Shown here: positions 48,201-54,049 of the stretch, piece by piece | How the letters are laid out: each line of letters starts with the position of its first letter | Position numbering within the stretch: the stretch's first letter is position 1 | Assembly: GCA_963662175.1 (NCBI GenBank) | Contig: OY759217.1 | Span: 54,288,108 to 54,352,107, forward strand | Direction: 5' to 3' | DNA: 64,000 nt | Origin: Aradus depressus | Taxonomy: Eukaryota > Arthropoda > Insecta > Hemiptera > Aradidae | Program-made: the position numbers and the translations under genes | The notes under the pieces: model-generated | Database searches by the model: none | Seen by the model: the letters and a program-made list of their open reading frames with translations, nothing else | Told to the model about the DNA's origin: nothing

Positions 48201-51200
48201 TCAAGATACGTTGATTGTAAAAATGCAATTAAATAAGAACTCATTGTTTTTGTCATATTTCATTTTATTTTTGTTTGGTTTGTGGATTATGTATGGCAAC
48301 TTCTAAGTTGAGGAACGCGGACATACTGTGGAACTTGTAATAAATAAATAAAATAAACTTACTTTTGATTCCTCTGAATAGACAATATTTCAAAAATAAG
48401 TTTGTTTTATTTATCGATTATGTATGGGTTTCAACTATGAGGTGCGAGGTCATATCATCTTCCACTCTACTGTGGGAGTCCTAAATTTTGCCTGTTCAGT
48501 TTTGATAAGGATAGGATCTTTAATGACTATATGTCATTCAAGATTTAACCAACTCTCCAAAGGACGGCGTGCGCAAGATAAAAGAAGACTCGCCGGTAAG
48601 CTAAGTTGTCTTTGTTTACAAAATTGTGATATAACTTATGTTTGAAATATTCGTTTAGGCAAAAATGGATATAATCGAAACAAACCTAAGAAATAGATTT
48701 CGTGCGGATAGCACATAGTTATCTCAGTTCTACTGCAGACGAACAAACTAATAGATTAGAAGTTGTGCGGAAGTCTTGTTCGTTGTGCAGTTTTTCTTTT
48801 TCTTTAAATAATAATTTTAATTTGCAATTTATGAACAATATATACCCTTGTTCAATCCGCCCTCAGGCTCTTCAGGGGAGGTAAACGAAAAACCTTGAGT
48901 ACACTGTCCATCGGTTGGAAGCGATGTCAGGTACTAGTTAAAGATCTCTCTAACATAGATAACTAAACCTGAGTTGACAACCTTTAAGTCTCACCATCTG
49001 AACGACGTAAGAGCATCTGACCGGCGTATGACCTCGTTGTTGAAGCCCGGGCATGTCTCACAAGAACATAAAACAAAAAGAACAAAACAAACAGCGTAAT
49101 TCCCGACGAAACAAATATGAAATTTCCTGTCGATATATTCGTTACATCAACAGTTATTAGGGTTTTTGAGTCGAGACCCTCGCCTCTTTCCTTCGGCCGA
49201 TTTGGTTGAAAATCAGTAGGTTTCGTCCTTCTGGGGTGCTGGATAAACTATTTTTTTAAAAAATGTTATAGAGAGAGCCAGGCCTCCTGTCGTAGGGATG
49301 CAGCGACCAGTCCCGAACCAGCCCCCCCTCTCAGGAGGACACCCCGCACCCACAGAACGGTAAAGTATTATTGAAAGGCATTTATATTATTAACGTAATA
49401 TTCACTTGATGCGGTTTCCAACAGTGCTCCAAGCCACCTTGTTGATGTTAACAAGAGCCAACAGGAGGTGCCAATACCAGAGTAGTTCTTTACTCGTCAC
49501 CCTTGCACCTTTCCAACAGTGCTCCAAGCCACCTTGTCGATGTTAACAAGAGCCAACAGGAGGTGCCAATAGCAGAGTAGTTCTTTACTCGTCACCCAAG
49601 ATGAGCAAATGTTGAAGACCGACATTTGGTAAGCCGTTGGAAAGCTTATGAATTGACCTGCGTTTCATGCACCTAAAGTTTTCTTCTAGAAGCTCTCCGT
49701 AATTTGGGAGAATAATAATTCCTTAAGCCACCATTTTGAAACTGTGACAAAGTTGTTCTGTCAACTGTAATCTTCAAAAATGAGGTGCTACTCAATTCCC
49801 TTCGTCATGGGGCATTTTGAGATATCCCGCCTTTGAAAGAGGGACAGATCCTACAAAGTTACCAGAAGTGGTCGTGGTATACATGGAAAGGCCCTTTCAA
49901 GTGCTCTTAGAAGCAGGAATTTATTTTTGTTCAGTATGGTGTGAATCGGAGAAGGTTTTTCAAAGTCTTCAGTTCAATAGGACGTCATTTTGAAACGGGG
50001 TAGATACAAAAATTGAGGATTGGATCCACGTTAAAAAATCAATTTGAAGGCATTATCGAAAATTAATAGGGTAGGGATACCGCAACTATAAAAATGGCTG
50101 CTGTGCGGCTTAGGGCCTTGAAATATTCAAATTTAGAAAACTCACAATGACAGTTTTAAGGAGCTGGATAAATTCGATAAATAAGGTCAGACTAACCATT
50201 TGGCCAAGTTTTAAAATGAGCCACCCTATACCGGGTGATTCACTATAAAGTGCTGCTTGAAGAGCGCTCTGGTAGTAGGATTATGACCTTGTAGTTGAAG
50301 CTCGGGCATGAGTCATAATGACTAACTATAAGATATTATATTATAAGCTGAAAAATGTATTAATTGTTGTGTTATATTCTCAGAGTCAGTGTTCGTCTGG
50401 GAAGTGTTCGAGCGAAGAGTACAGTGTTAACTTACAAAGGTGAGCCCTTCTCTGTATTAGATCAACAGCATTTCTTCAAATCCGATTGCTTAATTTTTCT
50501 TTACCTAAAGATCTATTATGTTAATGTTCATACTAACACTTCTAGTTGTCGAGATATAACCATTACTAACATCAACTTGACATGACTGATGATCTAGCAA
50601 CTGGCTTCCTACTCAACATTTTTGTCACTTACTATTTATATCAATATTTTATAGTTACGAAGATATTTCGAGTGAAAGGAAGGTGAAGTGAAAACTCCCT
50701 TCAACAAAAACATTTCAGTTTTTTGGCAAAAATAATTAAATAAAATTATTTTATTATAATTTTACTATGTAACCGAAAAAGTATACATTTTTTATATTTT
50801 ATTCATTCGGTTCGGAGATATAAGTCTCCGGACTCCGGATGTGTTTACAAGCCACGAGATGTTTGGATTTATCAGCTAGGTCACAAGTTATTCACATTTA
50901 AAAAATGTAATTTGTTTGTGTAATATAGGTTATTTAAGACTGTCTTCAGTTTGAATTTTTTTTTTTTATATCTGTGTAGAAAAAATGCTAATACCAAAGC
51001 CTAACTAGGTGCGACGAGATCGGGGTTCACCCGATGCACTTGTTGCATCTGCACCATTCTACATGTCCTGGTTACTGTTTCAGTTGTAACGAAGGAGACT
51101 CGGTGCTGGTCGTCTGGGATGAGCCCTGCGGTGCCTATGTTGTGGCCCAAGATTCCAGCCCTCATGTTTACTTCCTTCATCACGACTCTCTCTCTCCCCT

Positions 51201-54049
51201 CGGACTTACTGGTAATACACCTTTTAAGGGTTTTATTGAATGGGGCTGGGAGGCTTTATAAACCGAGTGCAATGCAGTAATCTGCATTTACATGTTTTCT
51301 GACCTCTAAATCCAAAAAATAAAACAATAATCATGTGTGCAGGAAACTCAACTCAAAAACTGTAATAACTGCCATTGTTGTAAATGTATCGACATGATAT
51401 TTTTTACGAGGATTGAGAAGTCCCTGAATGAATCGCTTATTGATTTTCAGCCAAATTGATTCAAAAGGGGAGAGCGAAAACCTAGTTTATTACAGATTGT
51501 GGCATCGTTGCACCGATTAGATGATCCCTCCAAAACTAAAAAGTTTTTTTTTTGTTATTACTATTGATACATGTGTATATTTATTTGACAGGAAGCCAGC
51601 CAAGGAGGCGGTTCACTGTTGGAGAAGTTGTCAATAAGGAGTACTGTCAGGCAAAAAAGGTTCGTATCTAGTGTTGCTACTAAAGAGATATCGGAGTTCC
51701 ATGCTCTTGTATATTTTGTTACGTTGTCTTTCTCCGCAATGAGAGGCGCATCTACCAGCCGTAAATGGAAGATGTCAGTTTGTTCCTAAATACAAATTGG
51801 ATATTCCTATTTAAAAAAAATAAAGTTTAATTAAACAGTTATAACCAAGGTTACATATAATAATGTCTTAAATTACCATTTTTATATAAGAGAAAGGTAG
51901 GTGCGCCTCTAGAGCCAATCCTCCTGCATTAGTAATAATATTATTTATTTTCGTTAAACCATTACATGGTAAATGGATACGTTATACCATTGTGTACATT
52001 AAAATAGCTTATAAAAGATTATAATATATACATATTTATATCAACGGATATTACATCTTAGAATACAAACATTGGCTAGTGTGGTGTCTGCCGAGGCCAA
52101 AAAAGAGAGAAAAAAAAAAAAAGAATACAAACACATACGAGATAAATAATAATATTTATATAAATAAAATAAATAAATAATAGAAAGTAAGTGAATATGA
52201 AATTCCTAATGTTATTAAATACTGTTTTTAATACATTTTTAGGAATAAATATTTTATATTTACACTTGGTTAAGGAAAATCTTCTTTGAAGACGACATTT
52301 CGGTGCGATTACAGGCCCTGTCCTCAGGTCACAATGAGCGACATATAGAAAATAAATATGTATATATAATGAATTGCCAAATAACAATAAAGTACACAAA
52401 TAGTAAATAACTGAGGAAATAAAGTATAATAATAAAAATATTATACAAAATGGAGTTGTTAGCACTTATGCTATTACTAGGATATGTGGAGGAACTCTGC
52501 CAAGAAAATAAAGGAGGAAGCAAAGTTTGAAATAACGATTTTATTTTATTGGCATTACGTAGGATGCATATTAGCCGCCATGTCTCTATAGCGGTGTTAT
52601 ATCTAGTTATTTACAACATCCATGGTCACTTGAGGGAGTTCTATCTACGAAATAAAACTCACTCCCGGACGGGATTCGAACCCGTAAATCATGGTGAGAC
52701 TATGTGATCAGAGTGTAGCCACCATGGCCCCGTTATCGATTTTATTTATGAATCATTATTGTTATATACCTTATATTGATTCGGTTTGGTGACTTCAAAA
52801 CTGCTGATCGCTTTTTCAGTCACTTCTAATAGAAAATAAAGAAAAACTATGTTTTTTAAAAATATTGTCTATTTTCACAAAATATAATATATGTGGGAAT
52901 ACTTTCGGTATTGTATATTTAGTAACAGTATTTGTTAAATCGCGGCTGATGATTGTAGCGATACCGAAAGTACTCCCATATTTTGTGAAATAGATAATAT
53001 TTTTAAAAACATACGTTTTTCTTTATTTTTTATTGTTTCACAATATCTTTAAAAAAAATGTTGTTATGCCTCATTCCGGTGACAGAGAATTGTATCATTT
53101 GAGCCAGATCAGTCGAGCGGTTCACCATATATCCGTTGCATGACACATATCGTATCATTTTTTCATTTTATTCTTCATTTATGCGAAAACGGTTGGTTTT
53201 ATGGAAAAAAACATGAATGGAAGTCTTAAATTTTGCATACCGCCTACTACCAGAGCGCTCTTTCGTCACTCTGGTGGACATGAGCCCAACTCTACTGTGG
53301 GAGTCCTATATTTTGCCTACCCTAAATTTGTATTCACCTAGGGTAGGGGTTTTTACGAGTACCTAACATCTTACAGGCTCGGGACCATTGCTTAACGTCC
53401 CATCTCAAGGACGGCGTGCTTAAGTTTATTTTACCTCCCAGATAAAATAAAATAAGGGCCTCTGCCGGGTTTCGACCCCGCGATCTTGAGTTCAGTAAGC
53501 AAGCACGCATACCACTTGGCTGCCGGGGCCCTTAGGCCTTCTACTACTGTCTCGACAACATAAAATGCGACACCTTATTTTATGTATGTCGAAATTTATA
53601 TTTTTAGTACCTACTATCCATTTTCCAATGGACGTTTTCTCTAACCTAAACATTTTTAGTTGAATTTGAAATGTTTTCATTGTATCAATTGTTTTCAATA
53701 AGTGGGGTAGTAAATTGATTGATGACGCCATAGATTGTTAGGATTTAACTGCACCAACCAGATTGCCAAGTTGCCCGAGCCCTGCTTAACTTTGATGTGT
53801 TGTTTTCCTTAGTCTGAGAACCGGTACAACGTGAAGGTGGGTACCAAGTTCTATCGGGTGAAAGTGCGGCCTCCCCTCACTGAGAGGAAGCAGTCTGGAG
53901 CCAGTGTCGCCTCCTCAACTTCAGCTACAGCTACTGGAGTCAGTGTCGCCTCCTCAACTTCAGCTCCAGCTACTGGAGCCAGTGTCGCCTCCTCAACTTC
54001 AGCTCCAGCTACTGGAGTCAGTGTCGCCTCCTCTTCTACCAACACCTAG
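18199..54049 (+). CDS. RB1CC1: RB1CC1/FIP200 (insect Atg17) autophagy scaffold
   Basis: Scaffold of the ULK1/Atg1-Atg13-Atg101 complex that starts autophagosome formation in the cytoplasm (family knowledge). I assembled 22 coding exons (listed separately), 3288 nt, 1095 aa, all GT-AG with consistent phases. In order: ubiquitin-like N-terminus (1-85, with TDTNPIFLF); Atg17-like helical region (about 90-560, with EQHLQHQGWAAVVANLDDC and LVNEQTELAQ); acidic linker (566-635); coiled coil (636-890); Ser/Pro-rich linker (906-950); Claw domain that binds cargo-receptor FIR motifs (952-1035, with VYFLHHDSL, NKEYCQAKK and GTKFYRVKV); and a Ser/Ala/Thr repeat tail (about 1046-1095). It is shorter than human (1594 aa) or fly (about 1350 aa), mainly in the coiled coil. 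Introns are loaded with transposable elements. Confidence 0.96.
19105..19210 (-). mobile_element. Foldback-family half copy
   Basis: One arm of the family whose paired copies occur at 40409-40652 and 52855-53015. The TTTTTAAAAATATTGTCTAT end leads to GGGTACTTTCGGTATTGCTA. On the minus strand it reads CCGAAGATGGTAGCAATACC then GAAA. Confidence 0.65.
20263..20471 (+). CDS. RB1CC1: RB1CC1 exon 2
   Basis: Residues 23-93. VNQLKGAIAQKCGIPVDKQV, LLVSGGEGL, RVCSFSAGTDTNPIFLFSL complete the ubiquitin-like domain and are the strongest family match in the gene. Acceptor CCTCGCAG, donor GTAAGC. Intron 2 contains a diverged SINE-A remnant at about 20535-20645. Confidence 0.97.
20535..20645 (-). mobile_element. 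Diverged SINE-A remnant
   Basis: Retains the CATTTAACGTCCC..CCGAAGG body block and a degenerate tRNA-like head ending GACAAGCACGCTACCTCTGT..CCGGCGC, reverse orientation. Confidence 0.55.
21168..21329 (+). CDS. RB1CC1: RB1CC1 exon 3
   Basis: Residues 93-147: VPDLEAEVNAALDLPPSIQT, then SNLAKRMCDMAIRQHTALEQ and IVYEQHLQHQ. Start of the Atg17-like helical region. Acceptor GTTTCAG, donor GTATGG. Intron 3 (21330-23015) has one foldback-family fragment near 22737-22800 and otherwise unrecognised AT-rich DNA. Confidence 0.95.
22737..22800 (+). mobile_element. Foldback-family fragment
   Basis: Reads CTCAAGATGGTATCAATACC then GAAAGTAGTCCCATACATTT and a TTTTGTGAAATAAG end, matching the right arm of the element at 52855-53015. 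Confidence 0.6.
23016..23142 (+). CDS. RB1CC1: RB1CC1 exon 4
   Basis: Residues 147-189: GWAAVVANLDDCTKDFKKRA, continuing to YFKQYLENREEYQFMLK. It joins exon 3 to recreate the family motif EQHLQHQGWAA. Acceptor ACGACAG, donor GTAAAT. Intron 4 contains a full-length SINE-A at 24588-24922. Confidence 0.96.
24588..24922 (-). mobile_element. SINE-A, near full length
   Basis: Reverse orientation, about 335 bp. The 3' part is CCCGGGCTTTAACTACGAGG..CGCCTACTACCAGAGCG. The body has GACATGAGCCCG, TTTAACGAGTACCTGACATC and ACGTCCCATCC..AAGGACGGCG. The tRNA-like head ends AAGCACGCTTACCACTGAGC TACCGGCGCC. The tRNA-like promoter and recurring unlinked copies define it as a SINE. Confidence 0.85.
25117..25366 (+). 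CDS. RB1CC1: RB1CC1 exon 5
   Basis: Residues 189-272: SEVKEILMKIPILGVLRQKF, then an acidic linker and STCMSLLQWVEEKDGEHTFD SLVTLCQTGLEQ. The two possible acceptors TTGCAG and CTGCAG lie 6 bases apart, so a start at 25123 is equally legal and removes two residues. Donor GTCTGT. Intron 5 (25367-26905) contains a dispersed repeat remnant near 25856-25920. Confidence 0.94.
26906..27073 (+). CDS. RB1CC1: RB1CC1 exon 6
   Basis: Residues 273-328: MNEKTYEQLKAEVKSTLDLD, IKVFKEIKGLEGWLGRLEEL and KKLVNEQTELAQ, matching the human GRLVNEQKELAQ segment. Phase 0 at both ends. Intron 6 (27074-28015) shows no element I can name. Confidence 0.96.
28016..28200 (+). CDS. RB1CC1: RB1CC1 exon 7
   Basis: Residues 329-390: AFAQNQDRARNLGDTSILPD, LCASHKKQLVVMLQNHQKLK EIRNKCYKSKQDL, parallel to human SVLPDLCLSHANQLMIMLQN. 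Donor GTAAGT. Intron 7 holds a poly-G run (28491-28513), a small hairpin (28715-28783) and a SINE-B (28857-29029). Confidence 0.97.
28491..28513 (+). repeat. 23-base G run
   Basis: Uninterrupted G homopolymer in RB1CC1 intron 7, on the sense strand. Confidence 0.85.
28715..28783. repeat. Short inverted repeat
   Basis: AATAAAATTAAGTTCCTAA (28715-28733) pairs with TTAGGAACTTAATTTAGTTTT (28764-28783), separated by 30 bp. Possible miniature element remnant. Confidence 0.6.
28857..29029 (+). mobile_element. SINE-B (tRNA-derived)
   Basis: GTCATGGTGGCCGTGCGGGT head, GGTTGCGGGTTCGGATCCC B-box region, GGGAGGGAGTTTTATTTCGT, then ATAACACCGTTATAG and an A tail. Confidence 0.85.
29866..30052 (+). CDS. 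RB1CC1: RB1CC1 exon 8
   Basis: Residues 390-452: YITYFERKISETEREQLLFH, EGLKRLRSMLSVLQQIHRAP NLYLQAVLEVLRRRTFSQAF. It aligns with human TVPQMYCLAVVEVVRRKMF. Acceptor GTGCAG, donor GTATCA. Intron 8 contains a G-rich run (30176-30197) and a SINE-A (30372-30592). Confidence 0.96.
30176..30197 (+). repeat. G-rich run
   Basis: G homopolymer interrupted by a single A at 30183. Confidence 0.75.
30372..30592 (+). mobile_element. SINE-A body copy
   Basis: GGGACGTTAAGCGATGGT, GTGCTCGTTTGAGACC, ACCTGAGTAGGCAAAAT and GTTGAAGCCCGGGCATGAGT blocks of SINE-A in forward orientation. No tRNA-like head. Confidence 0.75.
30954..31133 (+). CDS. RB1CC1: RB1CC1 exon 9
   Basis: Residues 453-512: WANDISCQLCAIHSEEVSKR, KRFQAEFEGHFLASLFPGLE DSPPSFATEPPINFDMHLPK, parallel to human FRGLDSWPPSFC.QKP.KFDCELPD. 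Donor GTAGCT after 31133. A partial tandem copy follows. A second in-frame donor at 31254 could extend the exon by 40 codons. Intron 9 is the longest (31134-39563) and contains the LTR element. Confidence 0.95.
31046..31287 (+). repeat. Tandem duplication of exon 9 end and donor
   Basis: 31046-31165 is repeated at 31166-31287 with period 120. It covers the last 88 bases of exon 9, its splice donor and about 32 bases of intron. The copies differ at only a few bases. The second copy has no acceptor, but the frame stays open through both. Confidence 0.93.
31546..31640. repeat. Two-copy AT-rich tandem repeat
   Basis: CGTATTGTATAGTAC..TATATTATATAGTGTTTT occurs twice in direct orientation in intron 9. 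Confidence 0.7.
33007..33398 (+). repeat. 392-bp flank duplication, left copy
   Basis: Repeats at 38673-39064, just outside the other end of the LTR element. I see one difference (TGTCAGATAC here, TGTGAGATAC there). It starts at ATATGCCTTGCTCTGC and ends at TATCGTAAGAGAGAAA. It includes a SINE-A body (33025-33240). Confidence 0.95.
33025..33240 (+). mobile_element. SINE-A body copy
   Basis: GAGCACATCGTCCTTCGGAT, GGGACATTAAGCGATGATCC, CTCGTTAAAGACCCC and GAAGCCCGGGCATGAGTCAC blocks, forward orientation. Duplicated with the surrounding 392 bp at 38691-38906. Confidence 0.8.
33396..34191 (-). repeat. 3' LTR
   Basis: Identical by eye to 37877-38672. The internal side has a polypurine tract on the element's sense strand. 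Confidence 0.9.
34310..34440. repeat. Short tandem repeat inside LTR element
   Basis: AATACACAG(A/G)T(G/A)GATTA units followed by GCTTCCTCCT or CGTCTTCCTCC alternate four to five times. They lie between the gag-like frame and the 3' LTR. Confidence 0.7.
36626..37612 (-). CDS. Gag-like coiled-coil protein of LTR element
   Basis: 328 residues starting MPITRGQARRLEEESREEGS. An acidic Ser/Glu N-terminal part (1-70) is followed by a predicted coiled coil (about 75-240). The coil contains 25-residue near-identical repeats built on KLGNLETNLKREMGD INQKM. A Glu-rich C-terminal segment follows and ends LLDQNKRTD. No zinc knuckle (CCHC) is seen. Its position just after the 5' LTR is why I call it gag-like; the sequence alone would only say coiled-coil protein. 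The ATG at 37612 is the first in frame. Confidence 0.7.
   Translation of the reverse strand: MPITRGQARRLEEESREEGSSSEERSDMELSEDRERETPAAMESMQGTGEESQGEGVNKDKEKEGIAAPDMEWLRVVLTKLSGDMGDINQKIEEQGKKLRGDIGDMNQKMEEQSNKLGNLETNLKREMGDINQKMQEQSNKLGNLETNLKREMGDINQKMEEQSNILGNLETNLKREMGDKLGKLETNLRGDIKNLEVKLNKKVDNLMNQLEKIQIGNERVESRINKAGENLEKHFIQKINKLDEGNSEVEKEVLIIDSQSQVDEVEGTENNSGEEQTQILEKEVEEESQNVEKLVLSEIQENRMNVDVDGQSERNIWTLLDQNKRTD
37877..38672 (-). repeat. 5' LTR
   Basis: Copy of 33396-34191. Downstream on the element's sense strand (plus 37780-37876) I cannot identify a convincing tRNA primer-binding site. Confidence 0.88.
38673..39064 (+). repeat. 392-bp flank duplication, right copy
   Basis: Copy of 33007-33398, including a SINE-A body at 38691-38906. 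Far larger than a normal LTR-element target-site duplication (4-6 bp). Confidence 0.95.
39350..39490 (+). mobile_element. Dispersed repeat, second copy
   Basis: Diverged match to 10164-10325: GGTAATTTCAGAATTGTATA, CACTGTTGAACTTTGTGCTG ACGATG. The GAAA box is degenerate here. Confidence 0.6.
39564..39722 (+). CDS. RB1CC1: RB1CC1 exon 10
   Basis: Residues 513-565: LCVSDVELLKKGLPSLSLSI, PDTASFAQFFLTRSVTQLRP and ASFEDRI. It follows exon 9 exactly as human DISLKDLQFLQSFCP follows CELP. Acceptor TTTCCAG, donor GTAAGT. Intron 10 contains the long palindrome at 40409-40652. Confidence 0.94.
40409..40652. mobile_element. Near-perfect 244-bp palindrome (foldback)
   Basis: Arms of about 115 bp are reverse complements with one mismatch seen (CACTAAC against GTTAATG) and a 10-15 base centre around 40525-40536. 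Arms run from ATGGACTTG to CAAGTCCAT and contain GGGAGTACTTTCGGTATTTC TACCATCCTCAGCC. The same family occurs at 19105, 22737 and 52855. Confidence 0.92.
41142..41263 (+). CDS. RB1CC1: RB1CC1 exon 11
   Basis: Residues 566-606: VQAVSAAGLSSNLDPALLQP, AESVSMAQSATTTTQPISSD. A Ser/Thr-rich disordered linker. A second acceptor CAG 6 bases downstream (exon start 41148) would drop two residues. Donor GTGGGC. Intron 11 carries the 41-bp repeat and a C run. Confidence 0.88.
41414..41622. repeat. 41-bp tandem repeat, about 5 copies
   Basis: Unit includes GAACATGCAGTACAGCTGAG and CAATGCCTGCAGATAGATA. The first two copies are divergent, the last three nearly identical. RB1CC1 intron 11. Confidence 0.9.
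42251..42271 (+). repeat. 21-base C run
   Basis: Uninterrupted C homopolymer followed by a CT repeat, in RB1CC1 intron 11. Confidence 0.85.
42537..42624 (+). CDS. RB1CC1: RB1CC1 exon 12
   Basis: Residues 606-635: GFESETDTEEFEKVGQSPCE SRPLPLSLH. An acidic linker corresponding to the human region around DAHTFDFETI. Acceptor TTGCAG, donor GTCAGT. Intron 12 (42625-44269) contains an inverted pair of SINE-A copies. Confidence 0.88.
43326..43602 (+). mobile_element. SINE-A copy, forward
   Basis: Begins in the head (CGAAACCCGACCGAGGCCCT), continues TATCTGGGAGGTG, TGATGTCAGCTACTCGTTGA and ends AAGCCCGGGTATGAGTCACA. It forms an inverted pair with 43632-43880. Confidence 0.8.
43632..43880 (-). mobile_element. 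SINE-A copy, reverse
   Basis: CATGCCTGGGCTTTAATTAC, CTACTACCAGAGCACTCTGG, TTTAACGAGTACC and CCAGATAAAAAACCTAAGGG in reverse. With the copy 30 bases to its left it could form a long RNA hairpin in intron 12. Confidence 0.8.
44270..44467 (+). CDS. RB1CC1: RB1CC1 exon 13
   Basis: Residues 636-701: DRENEIKDLLKTRLEKINGI, VNEALSDLKSDFSQLKARFL, SQLHEAWLQQKHALHL. Start of the coiled coil (heptad Leu/Ile). Phase 0 both ends, so it could be skipped without a frameshift. Confidence 0.93.
44736..44903 (+). CDS. RB1CC1: RB1CC1 exon 14
   Basis: Residues 702-757: ELKRKEEALSEMCLYKDNLE KEVQLSLQREEVERRNRLEA, ending SASAAPLVSTSQ. Coiled coil with a Ser-rich break. Acceptor TTTGTAG, donor GTACCC. Intron 14 (44904-46059) has the second exon-like fragment, a short duplication near 45592-45715 and a SINE-A. 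Confidence 0.92.
45366..45510 (+). other. Second copy of exon-like fragment
   Basis: Plus-strand match to the minus-strand segment 13945-14070: GGCTTGTCTGTAGTTGGGAC then [35 protein letters not shown] and a quick stop. Nucleotide identity extends upstream into GTCATGATGTGAGGAG, so it is a DNA-level duplication. Confidence 0.6.
45592..45715. repeat. Short two-copy duplication
   Basis: GGAGGAATGTTAGTTCTTGC..GGTTGTTCAATTGTCCC occurs twice in tandem with period about 62. Confidence 0.8.
45740..45943 (+). mobile_element. SINE-A body copy
   Basis: TTTATCTGGGAGGTATGGGA, CGTTAAGCGATGGGCCTGAG, AGGTACTCGTTAAAGACCCC and TAAAGCCCGGGCATGACTCA blocks, forward. Confidence 0.82.
46060..46356 (+). CDS. RB1CC1: RB1CC1 exon 15
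   Basis: Residues 758-856 if read through: EDLSLRNPGDCVKELKPRLE, then RLERSNPEEVMRRVVIERER, GHWDTLEYIMAQSKFWAEAE KK. The internal stretch 46138-46191 (54 bases) starts GTAATG and ends CTCCTCTGTTTCAG. It could be a very short in-frame intron, giving exons 46060-46137 and 46192-46356 and a 1077-aa protein. Confidence 0.85.
46504..46690 (-). mobile_element. SINE-A body copy
   Basis: GACTCATGCCCGGGCTTTAA, ACTACCAGAGCGCTCTTTCG, GTCTTTAACGAGTACCTGAC and CTTAAGTTTATTTTACCTCC, reverse, with an internal deletion. Confidence 0.8.
46885..46985 (+). CDS. RB1CC1: RB1CC1 exon 16
   Basis: Residues 857-890: VFAEISEGPLRMRPEKRLDR FHSLDHSASQDLL. Acceptor TTGTTAG, donor GTAAGA. Not strongly conserved with vertebrates, but phase and reading frame fit. 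Intron 16 (46986-47937) shows no named element. Confidence 0.85.
47938..47983 (+). CDS. RB1CC1: RB1CC1 exon 17
   Basis: A 46-base exon, residues 890-905: MYRESVRNEGLSSKRT. Acceptor TTGTACAG, donor GTGAGT. Small but flanked by strong sites, and it restores phase 0. Confidence 0.82.
48295..48420 (+). mobile_element. Dispersed repeat ending in TAAATAAATAAA
   Basis: AAGTTGAGGAACGCGGACAT ACTGTGGAACTTGTAATAAA and GACAATATTTCAAAAATAAG TTTGTTTTATTTAT recur at 58386-58450 and 58551-58585. Confidence 0.65.
48430..48600 (-). mobile_element. SINE-A fragment
   Basis: Diverged reverse copy with AACTATGAGGTGCGAGGTCA, TACTGTGGGAGTCCTAAATT TTGCC and CCAAAGGACGGCGTGCG. Confidence 0.65.
48890..49062 (+). mobile_element. 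SINE-A fragment
   Basis: Diverged forward copy: GATGTCAGGTACTAGTTAAA GATC, AACCTGAGTTGACAACCTTT and GTTGAAGCCCGGGCATGTCT. Confidence 0.7.
49276..49359 (+). CDS. RB1CC1: RB1CC1 exon 18
   Basis: Residues 906-933: SQASCRRDAATSPEPAPPLR RTPRTHRT, a Pro/Ser/Arg linker. The acceptor region is TTATAGAGAGAGCCAG with three stacked AGs. Only the one ending at 49275 keeps the frame open and in phase with exons 17 and 19; the one ending at 49271 hits a stop after 7 codons. Confidence 0.75.
49415..49600. repeat. 95-bp two-copy tandem repeat
   Basis: TTCCAACAGTGCTCCAAGCC..GAGTAGTTCTTTACTCGTCA occurs twice with spacing 95 in RB1CC1 intron 18. Confidence 0.88.
50255..50320 (+). mobile_element. SINE-A 3' fragment
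   Basis: GAAGAGCGCTCTGGTAGTAG followed by GACCTTGTAGTTGAAGCTCG GGCATGAGTCA. Confidence 0.65.
50384..50439 (+). CDS. RB1CC1: RB1CC1 exon 19
   Basis: Residues 934-952: SQCSSGKCSSEEYSVNLQ. A short Ser-rich exon leading into the Claw. Acceptor TTCTCAG, donor GTGAGC, phase 2 out to match exon 20. Confidence 0.78.
51084..51211 (+). CDS. RB1CC1: RB1CC1 exon 20 (Claw)
   Basis: Residues 952-995: CNEGDSVLVVWDEPCGAYVV AQDSSPHVYFLHHDSLSPLG. Matches the human Claw stretch VGDLVLIILDERHDNYVLFT..TLYFLHSESL. Acceptor TGTTTCAG, donor GTAATA. Confidence 0.97.
51592..51659 (+). CDS. RB1CC1: RB1CC1 exon 21 (Claw)
   Basis: Residues 995-1017: SQPRRRFTVGEVVNKEYCQA KK, with the near-invariant KEYCQAKK block. Acceptor TTTGACAG, donor GTTCGT. 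Intron 21 (51660-53812) contains a SINE-B, a foldback element and a SINE-A. Confidence 0.97.
52551..52733 (-). mobile_element. SINE-B, reverse
   Basis: Reverse copy: GGACGGGATTCGAACCCGTA is the B-box complement and GTAGCCACCATGGCCCC the head. Ends with ATGCATATTAGCCGCCATGT. Confidence 0.82.
52855..53015. mobile_element. Foldback element copy
   Basis: Arms 52855-52914 and 52961-53015 pair (TTTTAAAAATATTGTCTATT with its complement; TACTTTCGGTATTG against GATACCGAAAGTA), separated by about 45 bp. Same family as 40409-40652. Confidence 0.8.
53225..53533 (-). mobile_element. SINE-A, near full length
   Basis: Reverse. CTACTACCAGAGCGCTCTTT, GTGGACATGAGCCCAACTCT, TTACGAGTACCTAACATC, then the tRNA-like head with GGGTTTCGACCCCGCGATCT (B box) and AAGCACGCATACCACTTGGC (A box). 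Confidence 0.88.
53813..54049 (+). CDS. RB1CC1: RB1CC1 exon 22 (Claw end and tail)
   Basis: Residues 1018-1095: SENRYNVKVGTKFYRVKVRP finishes the Claw, where the human protein nearly ends. About 50 further residues are 13-residue repeats of the type GASVASSTSAPAT (39 bp, three copies plus a partial), stop TAG at 54047-54049. Acceptor TTCCTTAG. Confidence 0.95.
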   Translation, partial: SENRYNVKVGTKFYRVKVRPPLTERKQSGASVASSTSATATGVSVASSTSAPATGASVASSTSAPATGVSVASSSTNT

